The notes under the pieces are model-generated. The model was not told the DNA's origin and did no database searches. It saw only the letters and a list, made by a program, of their open reading frames with translations. Source: Moringa oleifera (lineage: Eukaryota > Streptophyta > Magnoliopsida > Brassicales > Moringaceae). From it: a stretch of 64,000 bases of DNA. A program made the translations under genes and the position numbers. Shown here in pieces: positions 11,601-24,289 of the stretch (the stretch's first letter is position 1; the number at the start of each line of letters is the position of its first letter). The stretch lies in the NCBI GenBank assembly GCA_021397835.1, contig JAJFZO010000566.1, forward strand, positions 7,932,001 through 7,996,000, written 5' to 3'.

Positions 11601-14600
11601 ACCATTTCTTTCTTTCTAGGAAGCATAGCCTACTTTCGTACTAAAGATTTGAGACTTTCCTTCTGATCCTAGTTCTTGGCACTGGGAAGAGTCGCTATAA
11701 CCTATGGAGTAAGGAGTAATAGAGGAAATTCACCCTAGAATTGTTAGGCTCATTAAATATAGACAGAATTAGTCTAGTAAGGCTGAAGAATGGTTTTTGA
11801 AAAGTACTAGAAGTAAAAATTATTCCAGCACTTCAATGGGATTTTTCTTAATATACTGAAACTCATATTGTACAGCGAAGTAGAAAAGCAACAAAGCAGA
11901 ATTACTGGTATGGTATATGAGGAGAAATTTGACTTATTTGAAGAGAGGTTCAACTCCCATTACCCTGATGTGTAGAAGCGAAGCCCCCTGGGGCAAAAGA
12001 GAAAAAGAAAGGACAAAGAGGATGTTGTGTGTGGTGAAAAGCCTTTCCCTTTCTAAACGAGCATGGAAGGCACTTATACTCCTTTTTAACTGAGAAATAC
12101 AGAAAAGTTAAGGACCAAAAAAAGATAATTATGTACCATATCTTGTTTCGAGGTGAGAGATGAGCTATGAAGAGAATCTATTGGAAGGCATAGAGAGAAA
12201 GCAGGAAAACAAAGAAATGGACATGACTAAAAACAGAAAGGACTAAACTTTAATGATAAGGAGTGAAAAACAAGAAATGGATCTACTAGAGGAACAGATG
12301 GTGGAAGCTACCTATAGAGAGAAAGTAGTAGGAAGCTCCTCAAAGAAGCAAGAGTCTTTACTAAAAAAACAAAACAGATTTTGTTTGCTTTGTTCCCTCG
12401 ATACATCTACTCAATGAAAAAGCCTATTCGATAGGTAAAGCTGATACAAAAATAGATACTTCTTGCCCTATTGTAAAGTATGGATTCTCTGATCCTTCAT
12501 TAAGTCCTAAGCTTATTAAAAGGAAGGTGAGAGTCATAGGATGTGTAGTAGTAGCATGGGAAAGCATCCCCAATCCAAGCAGTTCTTGTACCTCATGAAA
12601 AAAAGGAAAATAATCGGTTAAACAGTGGTTTTTCCCTAAATAGGAATAGGTTACATCTCTAGGTGGTCATATTCACTATGAGAAAGTTTGCTAGCCAATT
12701 AAACAATCATCCTCAAGGGGCAAGTGTTTCCTTCTTTTAAGTTAGTTCTTTCCATAGAACAAAGTAGTGCTAGTAACTGCATCCTTGCCGACCCGCTGTA
12801 AAAGTTACTAGCCAACGTACTGTACTCACCTCCACATAAAGAGATTAAATAGCCTATTTTACTTTCACACGCCTTAAGAGACTGGCCAATAAGTTAAGAG
12901 ATCTAAAAGATACCTCTTAAAGAACCTAAAGGCCTGGTAAGAGTATTCTCTTTTCGCTCTTAACCCTGACATATAATAAGGATAAAGAAATTGATTTAGT
13001 TTATCCGTAGGTAAATCTTAACTAGTTTCTTTCTCTTTGAACTCTTATATGAATTAAAGAAATTAATAAGACTATGACTGAAAGCTACTCTTTATAGACT
13101 TCTTTTCACTCTTAACCTTGACACGAATACTTTAATATCATAAATAACACCCTTAAGTTTCTCCGTAGGTCAAGATGAAACTATTTCTTTTACACTTACC
13201 CCTCCTTGGCCTAGTAATAAAGGTAAGAAGACCAAGCTTGTAGGTTTTCTTTGCTTGACCTGTAAGTTGCACATTTGAATCCTGTCCGTAGGTTTAAATC
13301 CACCTCGAAGGAAAAGAACACCATTTATGGAGGAACAACTTTGACAATCATGTATTCCGAAATCAAGGTAAAGTTAGCCACTATAATCGATTCCTTCGGC
13401 TAAGAATAAAAAGACCTAAACTTTACTGGTATAAAAGCAGAATAATGATTTGAATCTCTAGTACCAATGTACGACAGAGTAGAAAGGGCATGCCTTTTTT
13501 CAAAATAGGAAAGCCTTCTTTCATAGTCGATTGATTGGGTCCCTAGAGATAGATAAGTGTTCGGGATTTCATCGAATTCGTCTGACAGCATGATGAACGA
13601 GTCAATCAGTGGAATTTAAGCACTCTTTTAATAGATTTGTCTTGATCAAACTTAAGATAAGAACAAAGAAAAATAACTGGTCAATGTCTATCGACAAGGT
13701 AGTGAGCCAAATTCGCATTTCCAAACAATTCAATTAATGGAATGGAAAAGATTCCACGAAGCTTAACTTTAACTGAGAAGGTTTCGAAACTGGTTACTCG
13801 AATCCAAAACTCCTAGGTCATGACGAAAAGTGAAATACTAATCGAATAAAAGCTTTTTCCTCTAAACATAAATCTAAAATCCAAATAGGTCACCTAAAAG
13901 AAAGTTGTAGTTAGTTAATATTTTCTTACCTTTAAGTTGCCCAAAAATTTTAGAGTTAATCCAATATAAAAAAGGAAGAAGTGCTATTGAATTGAGTTAT
14001 CTACTAAACTAACTTATGTGTTTTGCCCTTGCACAATCCCCCAGTATCATGCCCACAAGAATGATAGCCACTGTCAAGATATATGGATCAACCTTACTTT
14101 TTTCGTCAATAATCTGTCCTGCTAAGCTAACCACAAAAAAACTAGAACTTCTTAAGAAGCAAAAAACTCCTTTATTTCATTATAAATTATAGCCATTGTC
14201 GTAACCTACCTCCTTCTTTGTTATAACATAACTCCTATTTATCAAGTCTGGGATCGATTTCAACTCTGAGATTGCCTAGTCTTTTTTGCCTTTCTCTATT
14301 ATGCCTTTCATCGTAGACTACTAAATCGATTCCTCTTGTTCGCAAAGATAAATCTAGTATTTTGGCTTTCTTGAATCCCTAGCGACTTCTTTGTCAAGCA
14401 AGAATTCTTCCTTTAGTTGATCAATTCCTTTACGGAATCTACTATGAAAAGCATTTGAACAAGATCGATACCAACTAAGCATGTTGACTATCATTAAGCA
14501 TACCACCTTACTCGAAAGCATTCTCTCTATTCGAAAGCTTACCATCGACAATAACTAATGGAAGGAAAGGAGAGTCATTATTCAAGCCATGCTCCCATTC

Positions 14601-17443
14601 ATTCCTAGTCGACAAGAGATAAGACAAAGTCTATCTTTTCCTTAATTCCCTTCTACCCTCTGCACAATTTACTTCGCCTTTTCTTTTTTTTTTTCCTGTA
14701 GTTAAGCAAGAGAAAAGCTATTCTTCTTAACAGTTTTTCAAGTAAATGGAATGATTCTTCCCCCGAGGTGACATCACTACCTAGATCCTCATCTCTTGAA
14801 CATGTTCTGGGAGCTAGTTTCGTGGTAGTGACATCTCATCTAGTTTAGATTAATTCCTTGAGAGCTTCTTTTCTAGCAAACGATTTGGCCCATTTTATCT
14901 TTTCTCATTCTCCTTCCTAGTAATAAGGTAAGGCCTTTCCCTATCATGACCACCTTCTTTAATTCAAAATGAATTCATCACAAAAGGAAGAGCTAGTGAA
15001 CCCAACCAGTTGTATTCTAATTCTCTCAGATAAAGTAGGATAGCTGCCATCAAGCTGCCTTTTTAGAGCTAAGGTAAGACCAATTCTATTAAGAAAAAGG
15101 AATAATAGCCTTTATGCCTTGAGCTTTGAGCCTTAAGCTAAATCATTGACCTTGTGCTTGGTTTGATGAGGAAATTACCGCATTTCATCTTAAAAAGGAT
15201 CTAACTCTTTCTTTCTGGCTTAGCCAAACTACTTGGCTTAGGTCAATTCACTCGTTCTTTATCGCAAGCAAACAACTAAAAGAGTTGATGAAAGAGCACC
15301 TTCTTCTTTTGTTTCTGAAAACATCTGCAAAGCAGTTATTATAGAAAGACTAGCATCTCTAACACGAAAAGTAAGCAAAGACCTCTCTTTTGGTTTGGTG
15401 GCCTCTTTCCTTTAGAAAAGCGAAAGTAGAATCAAAATCTAACTTTCGGATATGGGATCTTGCTTTAAAAAAATTTCCATTGAGCTAGGTAAGTCTCAAA
15501 AAGCATTCCACTAGCACTCATCCCTTGTTTAATCGGCACTCAGCCCTTGTTCTTTTACTCCAAGAGCTGAAATAGCCTTTATTCCTTCAACAATAATTAG
15601 GCCTTTTTCTAATCCTATTGTTCTTTCCCAAGTGATGAAGAAAAAGTTACCGACTTGGCCTACTTTGACTACGCTATTCTTCCCATTTTGAAAGAAAAAG
15701 TCGCTCCATCGATGACAACAGATTTAATAGCTAGGGATCTTACTAATAATGAAACTCCTAACCTTAAATCATATAATCGGGGATGAGCTCCTCCCCTTCC
15801 TTCTGGCCATTGAAAGCATGAAATTTGCAACTTTTTCTTTAGATCTGTTCCAAAAAGTATTTCCTTAATCTAATGTCATGTCCTAAGTCTTAATCTCCTA
15901 AGGCCCATACTCCAATAGCTAAATTGATGGCATCATTTTTTTCCCCCTCAAGCCTTCTATATTAGATTCTTCCTTTGGAGTTCCTTCACTTAGAGTAGTG
16001 AATCTAGTGAAAGCCGAAGACTAAGAAAAAGATATGAAAGCTGGGCTAATACCCAGTTGGATAAAGATAGCCACCTTGCTTAGTGTACCTTCCCTAGATC
16101 AGTCTTTCTTGCCTTCCCATTTTACTGTAAGGCTTACTCCTTTAGATATGGTCGAATTCTCATTCTAAGGTCTCATCCTTTAAGCATTCATTAAGCCACC
16201 TAAGACTCACAACTACACCGATCGAAGTGGCTCGCTCTAGTAAGGTTTATTTCATGATCTACAGAGGACCTGACAACTGTTGCATGATCATATCAAGATG
16301 GGAAGCTAGTCGTGATCTTTGTCCAAGTATGAAATCAATGGGTCCATGTGTAAAAGATGTCCCCTTTAATACACCTTTGATATTGCTCTCTGCGGGAAAG
16401 ATTTCACCAGCTGATCATGCTAATGTCTTTCTTCATCAAACTCATCTGTGACTCTGAAATTTGATTCATCATGCACTAAAGGTTTACCCTTGACCATCTT
16501 ACTTTCATTGTCCAGTCCGGACTTAAAGCATTTGTTGCCTCTCTAATTCACTAGTAGCAAAAATTGAAAGACGGAGTCAGTCCACATATTCTTGAAAGTC
16601 TTTTTTCACTCAAATGAAGATCAAAGGCTTAGCTGGCTTGGGTTACTGTCTTAGCACATGTCAACCCTTATGTCCCCAACGAGTAGGTTAAGGCACTTCA
16701 TGTTGTTACTCGCTTTTATCTTCTAGTCTGCCAATCAAACTTGTTTACTTTATATTATTAATAAATCGGTATTTCCCCTAAACTGCTTGCTTTCGTACGC
16801 CTCAAAACTTTAGCATTGTTCTGCCTCTAAATAGAGATCTCGTAGGCCTTATTCTAAAGATAAAAGTAACAATGAGCCAACTACTACAACTACATGCGCA
16901 TCTAGTGTAGTCCTTAGAAGCAAGCTATCTTGATCATCTTCTAAAGTTCTAAATAATTTATTGATGAAATGCTATACAGGTGGATTGTTTCACATTTATC
17001 CACAACAATAAGTGTAATTGTTTCATAACATAATGGGGTGAGGTTTCATGCGAGCTGAGTGACATGGGTATAAAGAGTACTTTATGTCACAACCATCACC
17101 TTTTTATAGGTTCTATGAAACCAATGCCTACTGCTTCATCTAGGAGAAAAGAATCATAGATATGTTGGTCATTAGAAGGAAGAACTGCCATAAAAAGATT
17201 CTTTATGTATCATCTACTGTAAAACTTTTGAATGGGAGCTGGCAATTTGAACCATATCGAAAAGGCAAGACACACCGTGGAAAAGTCACAACATTAGAAA
17301 ACTGAAGTCCAAGAATGAAGAGGGGATAGAATTACTGAATGAATACCAGCTGTGGCTATTATCCAAGGCATAAAAGAAGCATTTTTTTGCGAGATTGAGA
17401 AACCACCAACCACCCCAACCTAATTCATGATGAGCCCACTAAA
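5636..17443. other. Mitochondrial-like degraded DNA, no gene recognised
   Basis: About 11.8 kb between two inverted CACTA copies. The style changes sharply from the flanks: mixed composition, many AAGAAAG/CTTTCTT purine-pyrimidine tracts, AAGCTTAAGC and CTAGGC words, and short stop-bounded frames. This is typical of angiosperm mitochondrial intergenic DNA. No tRNA, rRNA or respiratory gene could be identified. Several frames of 60-75 codons (5793-5990, 6895-7092, 16227-16451) are open but have no recognisable domain. Assignment to mitochondrial origin is by texture and by analogy with the tRNA and nad1 remnants farther right, not by a gene match here. Confidence 0.4.
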
Positions 17444-17459
17444 CACTACAAAAAAAAAA

Positions 17460-18560
17460 AACCCAAATTTAGCAAACGATTAATCCGTCACTAAACTGAA
17501 ACAATTTGTCACAAAAAAATTTAGCGACAGATAATGACAGATAGAATTAGTAGTTAAAATCATCGTCGTGAGAAAAACTAACAACTGAATTTTATATCTG
17601 TCGCTAAGTAGTGACATATTAGAAACCATAAAGTATCTGTGGCTAACGTAGCGACAGATTTGCATATGTCGCTAAACTAGTGACAAAAACGATATCTGTC
17701 GCAAATTTTTTAGCGACAAAATCATTTAGCAACACACAAGAATCTGTTGCTATATTAGTGACTGATTTATGTTTGTCACTTAGACGTGATCGCGGTTCGG
17801 TTCAAACCGATGAACCGAACCGTAACCTTAAGGTTTTTAACTGAACCGGAACCAGTATAAACGGTTTCGATTTTAAACCGTAATCGAAACCATTTTGAAA
17901 ATGGTTTGATTACTGTTCATGTAAATTTTGAACTAAAACCGAAACCAATGGTTTTGGTTTGATTTATAATTAAATTAATTTTTAAAATATTGAAAATTTT
18001 AATTTAAAAATTAATTTTTAAAATAATTTTAGTTTTAAAATATATATTTCAATAAAAATATGATTATGTTTATTTTTAATTTTATTAAAAATTTATAATT
18101 GAAATAAAAATATTATATTTATAATTAAAATATAAACTAAAATCAAAGCCGAATCAAAACTTGAACCGTATATGAATCGAAACCTGAATTGAACCTGAAT
18201 CGCTTTCGAACCGAATCTTAACTGGAACCGCAACTTATATTCTAACCATTAATTTTGAATCGACGGTTCAAAACCAAAACCGAACCGAACCCAAATCGTG
18301 GTCAGGTCTACTGTCACTAAGCATAGCGACAGATTGATTACTGTCGCTAGTTTAGCGACAGATATGATTCTGTCACTAAAATAGCTAAAAATTGATTACT
18401 GTCACTGTTCTAGCAACAAATTAATATCTGTCGTTAAAACAGTGACATAATAAAATCTGTCGCTAATTTAGCGACAGACTAATATATGTCGTTATTTTAA
18501 CGACTGAATAGTAATCTTTCGTTAAACTTAAGGGTTTCAATACAAATTAATTAGTGACTG
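17460..18560. repeat. 3' subterminal repeat array of CACTA copy 2
   Basis: Repeated TAGCGACAGAT / CTGTCGCTAA words in both orientations, matching 5190-5635 inverted. The array is interrupted by the hAT MITE at 17781-18310. The region 18561-18712 is AT-rich spacer before the end of the second gene. Confidence 0.9.
17781..18310. mobile_element. hAT-type MITE (530 bp) nested in CACTA copy 2
   Basis: Terminal inverted repeats TAGACGTGATCGCGGTTCGG and, from the other end, TAGACCTGACCACGATTTGG, with long imperfect inverted GGTTCGGTTC / GAACCGAACC tracts inside and an AT-rich centre with no ORF. It is flanked by an 8-bp near-perfect duplication, TTGTCACT (17773-17780) and CTGTCACT (18311-18318), the length hAT transposases make. 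Removing the element and one duplication restores sequence matching the intact repeat at 5310-5340 of copy 1 in reverse complement. Non-autonomous; the mobilising transposase is not in the window. Confidence 0.88.
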
Positions 18561-18712
18561 ATAAATCTGTCATTAATATAATTAATTTTTCATAAAAAAT
18601 AAATTTAAATAACTAAACAAAAATAAAATAAACTAAAATTCATAAAACATAATAAATACAAGATTATGTATTATATTATCTTAAAATACAATATTTAAAC
18701 AAGAAATTACAT

Positions 18713-20279
18713 TTAATTATTAGGCGATGCTGGGGGTCTGCTTCCTAAAAGGAGAGCCTTCATCCTGCGGATGCATTCATTCATAACAACCTCTCTGTAA
18801 GGGCTCTTGTATTTCCATCTCGAAGTGTATGCGATCATGCTCCCTAGCCTTATGCTCCTCCTCTAATCTCTCTTCTAAAGTCTTACGCTCCTCCTCCATA
18901 CGCTCCTCCATAGACTTATGCTCTAGTTCTATGCGCTTTTCCATTGCCTTCATTTGAGAGTGCATATCTTGCATAGCTACGTCATCAACAAGGCGTCCAC
19001 TACTAGAGCTGTCGCCTGAATACCATGATAGAGCTTGACTCCCAAGCCTGTACACTCGACGCTTTTTCTCTCCACCTACTACCTCATAGTAAAGCTTATT
19101 ATCGTCTACCTCAGGTGTATTTGAAGATCTCTCATGTGGCTGAGAAGCTGTGGCAACTAACTCTTCAAACCATTCTTATAGTAAATAAAACATTTTGTTA
19201 ACTTATTAACTAAACCGAATAATGAAATAAAAAAAGAAAAAATTAAATTTACTTGTTAAATATTAAAGATAATAGACTTGCATTTATTTTTTTGGAACGC
19301 TCATCTATGAACTCATTAGGATTAGATTTTTTAGTGTGAGTCCATTTAAAAAGCTTTATTGTAGTAGGTTCACGGCCCAACTCACGTGCTTGAAAAAAAT
19401 ACATAATAAATAATCATAACATTTTCACTTGCATTTCTTAAAAAAAATTATATATCATACATACCAAGCGTCAACAATGGTTCTGCAGTGAACATGAACA
19501 GGCACTATGTCGAGAGGGACCTGACCCGAGTCCACCTGTTTCTCTCCATCGATTACGGGACATAGTTTCACACTTCTGTTTGTACTTTTATTGGTTCTAT
19601 TTTATTTGCCATTGCTCCCATACAGTATCAGGGATAAATTAAGGCGTATTCCTCACCTTATGACGACATGCATACATCAAATCAGCATATCGATTTGTGG
19701 CTCAAACCTCCCATGCGGCCTTCACCACGCCATCCATAGCCTTGTCCCATGTAAAATATTTCTGCAATAAAAATAAATGTTAGTAAGTATGATAAAATGG
19801 AATAATTTTTTTTTTGGTAAATAATTATACATACTTTGAATTCCTCATAATAAAACTCTTTGATTTCTCGAGAAACCATCTTCCACGTGTACCCACATGG
19901 ATTGACCCTCTCCTAAAAAATTTTATAAATTTTCGCAGAGTATTGATGCGAAAGCTCGATCTTGTCAAATAAGATAATGAATAAATATTAACAAAATTTA
20001 TATATAAAGATAATGATACAAAGTATTAAAAATAATAATAATAAACAGTTACGTGTTATTGTTTACATAAATCAGCTATCTACCTGAACTTTGCATAATC
20101 CCTGAGCTATAAATCGTAGTAGCAGCAAAGCCAGAAGAGGCTGAAACATGTGGAGATGGTGCAATTGTGTCCTCTTCTTCATCCTAGATATGTGGAAGTG
20201 AAGATACAGATCATGGATCTCTCCCTCCGAGATACTCACCTCTCCCTCCAGAGTCACCTCTTCTCCCTTGACCTTTCAT
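18713..20279 (-). pseudogene. Second CACTA gene (Transposase_24-like with coiled coil), copy 2
   Basis: Starts at the ATG whose complement is 20277-20279 (MKGQGRRGDSGGRGEYLGG), a basic Gly-rich N-terminus. Further on it reads KEFYYEEFK, a 73-bp intron (19834-19762, GTATGT...TTGCAG), KYFTWDKAMDGVVKAAWEV, then FIPDTVWEQWQ and a GPSRHSAGS / LARELG block, the hallmark order of plant Transposase_24 (PF03004) proteins encoded next to TNP2. The last 90 codons are a highly charged coiled coil (KSMEERMEEERKTLEERLEE). Near 18790 a missing dinucleotide shifts the frame compared with copy 1, cutting off LLLGSRPPASPNN. An early stop (ATC/TGA region near 20210) is also present. By analogy with En/Spm TnpA it would bind the subterminal repeats; that role is inferred. 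Confidence 0.75.
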
Positions 20280-20488
20280 CTAATCATGTTAATAAACTTG
20301 ATAAAATTTAGTTTCATAAATTAATAAAAAATTCAAGAAAATCTTCCCTGAAAATTGAACTCAAACCCTCTAAAATACATGATGAAAATATAATATAAAG
20401 AATAACTAGTTCAACATATATTTCTTATAGTATATTATATAATTAAAATAGTACATTAAATAATTAAAAAATAAAAAAACTAATCATC

Positions 20489-23400
20489 TTATTCAAGATC
20501 TTCCTCTTCTTCCTCTGTAGAATAATTTTCAAAATTTGGCTCATCTGAAATATTTTCTTCTTCTTCATCAATATCTATTAATGTCCCATTTGGATCATTC
20601 AAAGATATATAATGATCATCCATATCATTCTCAATTTGATGAATATCTCTTTCATCATCTTGAAAAGGTGCATCTTGGATTGATCCATATGTCAAATTAG
20701 AGTCTGAAAGCTTAATGACAAATCTGGCCTTTATCTTGCAAATAGCCCACCAAACACTCTTATCGTGCTTTAAACTTGGATAAGGAATATATAAACTTGG
20801 TTGCTTATACAGCTAAAACAAATGGTTCATTTATTTAATCTTCTTGTGTGATTCACATCCACTAGATAATATGATTTATGTACTTTTGTGTCCATATTTG
20901 GTGTAGTATCAAACCATTCACACTTGAATAAAATAGTTCTTTTGATTGGCAATGCAGGATATTCTAACTGTAACACTTCCATCAATATACCGAAATAGCC
21001 ACTTTCATCTGCGTTATAACCTTTAATGCAGACTTTGCTATTCATTGTAGCTCTATCTGAACTGTGTCTTTTAGTGTGAAATTTGTACCCATTGACATAG
21101 TAACCTGGGTATGATTTCACTGACCTTAATGGACCCTTTGCGACATCCTTGATAGAATTACAGTTAACAAAGTTTAGTGGATCATGAACCAAAAATGATT
21201 TAACCAAACAAGAAATTAGATTAGAAGGACGCATGTATAGGTTAAACCAACTAGAAAAATGAAGCTCCAGATGAGTGTCGATCTCACAATCAGTTATGCG
21301 TGAACAATGTTCACGTAATTGAGAAATATAAATCCTATAAAATATTAGTATGAAAAATGACAATCATTATCAAAGAATATTTTTAATGTGCGAATGGCTT
21401 TATCAATTGCTATGATTAAGTTATTGAATATGTACTCTGTGAATGGTTCGACCTTAGGGCAATTCAACAAAACATATGTATGTGCGGCATGATATTCTTC
21501 CTCTATCAAGTACCTGAATTTTTCCTTTCCAAATGATCGACCATGATGTTTAAAGATCAAGATATTTTCTTCATGCTCTTTCGGCTCATAATCACCAGCA
21601 TCATTCTGTGACAATTTTCGATTTCATGTGTTAACATATGACTCGAAGTAGTGTGAGCAAAATAATGATGCCTCTTTAACCAAATAGGCATTGCATATCG
21701 AGCCTTCCATTTTTGCTTTATTTTTAATGTTATTTTTCAACTTTCGTAAGTACCTATGATGATAATTAAGAATGATTAAATAATTAACATGTACAATGAC
21801 ATATTAATTACATAAAGTAAAGATTAGTATCTTTCAAATGGATACATCCATCGATACTGCATGGGACCAGCTATCTTTGCTTCATAAGCCAAATGCACTA
21901 GAAAATGTTCCATCGAGTCAAAAAAGCTTGGAGGAAATATACGCTCGAGTTTACATAAAATTATAAGAATTTCATTTTTCAAGTCATTTCATATCTTCGC
22001 TCCGAATGGTAGTTGATGTAAGTTATTTAAAAAAAAGACTCAACTCTGTTAATGCGTGCCACACATTAGTAGGCAACAACTCATGAAATGCGATGGGAAG
22101 TAATCGTTGCATGAAAACATGACAATCATGACTTTTCTCCCAAACAGCTTCTTCTTCGTCATATCCACACACCTTGCCATGTTTGATACATATCCATCAG
22201 GAAATCTCAGATTCTTCACCCACTCATATAATGCTTCTCTACTAGCTTTTTCAAGGCTGTAGCAAGCTTTAGGGTATTTTCTAGTGGTCATAGTTCTCAC
22301 TGACTCATGGCATTTGCAAAATGCTTTCAAGTCTTCCCTTGACTTTGGATTATCCTTTGTTTTTCCTTCTACATTCATGACTGTGTTGAACACATTATCA
22401 AACACATTTTTCTCTATATGCATGACATCAAGATTATGTCGTATTAAGTTGCTGCACCAATAAGGTAAATCCCAAAATATGCTTCGTTTCCTCCAACCAC
22501 ATGTCTTGCAAATAGGACCATTTATCTGATCATATCCCATTTTTGTAACCTTTTTCAACCCTAATTGATCTATATCATGTAGCAATTCATACCCTGATTT
22601 AATAGGAGGAGCTACTCTTTTCACCATTTTATTCTTAATGAATGCATTTTTATTTCTCCGAAATGGATGATCTTCTGGCAAAAACTTACGATGGTTATCA
22701 AACCAAGATTGCTTTCGTCCATTGGGAAGGGTAAATGCATCCGAATCTTTTTCACAGTAAGGACAAGCTAGTCTTCCTGCTGTACTCCATCCAAACAACA
22801 TCGAGCAGGCAGGAAAGTCATTAATGGTCCATATCATAGCAACTTTCATGATAAAATTTTGTTTACAAGAGATATCATATGTGAGTATCCTAACCTCCCA
22901 TAACATTTGCAACTCTGCTATCAAAGGCTGCAAATAAACATTTAATTTATCTTTTGGATTTGTCAATCCAACAATGATTATAGTCAGAAACATGTACTCC
23001 TCTTTCATGCATATCCATGGGGCTAAGTTATATGGTATGACTATTATCGACCATGTAGAATACTGTTGGCCTGACGGACCAAATGCTTGAAATCCATCAG
23101 TACTCAAACCTATTCTGACATTTCTACATTCAATAGCAAAAGATGGATGCGATTGATTAAAATGCATCAAAGCAGGAGAATCAGAGCAATGACGTATTAC
23201 ACTATCTTCAATCTCGTGTTCGGCATGCCATCTCATGTTCTTAGCTGTGGCTTCTGATGCATATAGTCTCTGTAATCATGGATTAAGAGGAAAATAATAC
23301 ATTTTCTTATATAAAACAAGTGTTTTTTATTTATGAGATTCTCATCTTCGTCTTTTATACCGTGGATGATTGCAAAACTTACAAGAACTTAGTTCATTGT

Positions 23401-24100
23401 CTTCACCCCAGTATATCATGCACTCGTTGTTACAAAAGTGAATCTTTTCAACCGGTAACCCTATACCTGGCATGCATTTCTTTGTACTGTAAAAATTCTT
23501 AATCATGAGATTACCGACAAGCATCATCTCTTTCATTAATTGGCAAATATCATTATAGTATCTTTCCAAAATATGACGTTCTGACTTTATGTTCATCATT
23601 TTAGCAATAGCAGATAATTATGAATGATTTGGACACCCATCTCATAATTGTTGATTAGCAGCATTCAACATGTCATAAAAACGTTGAGCATCTGGATTAG
23701 GGGATTCCTTCATATGTTGTGGATTAAATTTTCGACCAGTGGCATCCATTACCATTGTTTGGTATGTATTGACTTCATGCACCGTGGTAGATCCTTCCCC
23801 AACATAATATTCAGTTGCCTCTTTATTATAACTCTCATCGTTTTTCCTAACACAATTCCAAACATAATATCCCGATAAGAAACCATATTTAGCCAAATGA
23901 TATCTAACCACATCAACAGTTTCATAACGACAGTTTTGACACTTTTTACGATTGCATAGACACCTTATCTTATCTCCGTCCATGAATGTCAGTTGACTAT
24001 AAGCAAACTGAATGAAATGTTCCATACCATCTAAAAATTCTTGATTTAAGAATCCATCTATAAGCCTGAAGTACATCCATTGGCGATCCAATGCACTCAT
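20489..24100 (-). pseudogene. TNP2-like CACTA transposase gene (Transposase_21), copy 2
   Basis: Order on the - strand: Transpos_assoc exon from MSALDRQWMYF (24100) to KFCNHPRYKRR (about 23345); core exon 23271-22049 with the Transposase_21 domain; DUF4218 (22048-21345); DUF4216 (21363-20827); acidic C-terminus ending EEEEEDLE at 20489. The start was chosen at MSALDRQW because the Transpos_assoc domain begins there and the preceding codons are leader-like. Two nonsense codons lie in the first exon (QQL-stop-DGCPNHS-stop-LSAIA), where copy 1 keeps TGG and CAA, so each copy repairs the other's reading. Other lesions occur in DUF4218. The product would cut and join CACTA ends in the nucleus, but the gene as it stands is broken. 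Confidence 0.88.
22049..23271 (-). CDS. Uninterrupted Transposase_21 core exon of copy 2
   Basis: The exon follows an acceptor (GATTACAG) and opens RLYASEATAKNMRWHAEH, the usual entry to the CACTA core. It keeps GLSTDGFQAFG, VIPYNLAPWICMKEEYMF, LNVYLQPLIAELQMLWE, a TYD motif, FPACSMLFGWSTAGRLACPYC (zinc-binding cysteines), KRSIFWDLPYW and LDVMHIEKNVFDNVFNTVMN, all diagnostic of Transposase_21. The Asp in STDGF and the Asp in TYD are the likely DDE/D acidic residues (inference from family alignments). About 400 codons without a stop is notable among so much decay. The ATG at 23236 is internal, not the true gene start. Whether the exon is still spliced or translated cannot be judged here. Confidence 0.85.
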
Positions 24101-24124
24101 TTTTCTGTTTCTTAAGTCGTTCAA

Positions 24125-24289
24125 ACTAAACTAGTTCCCAAAAACTTCCTTTCTGAAAATTTTAATAATTTAAAATTTTATTATAATATAAAATAATTAT
24201 CAAACAATTTCAAGGACATAAAAAATGCACATGACTTATAATACGACTTGTTTAACGTTTTATGCATGCCACCCAAACTTCAAAGGTAA
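24125..24289 (-). other. Leader between transposase start and GC-rich segment, copy 2
   Basis: Matches copy 1 at about 930-1160 in reverse complement, including CTTACCTTTGAAGTTTGG. No ORF. Probably 5' untranslated leader or an intron upstream of the start codon; a GGTAAGT at about 24284-24290 on the + strand is coincidental to the gene's direction. Confidence 0.5.

Noticed and set aside
11920..11980. GAGAGGTTCAACTCCCAT as a tRNA T-arm
   Set aside because: Upstream sequence does not form anticodon or D arms of any plant mitochondrial tRNA.
16227..16451. 74-codon frame reading GPDNCCMIISRWEASRD and later PSMKSMGPCVKDVPF
   Set aside because: Looks protein-like but no family could be named and both strands are open in part; too weak to call a gene.
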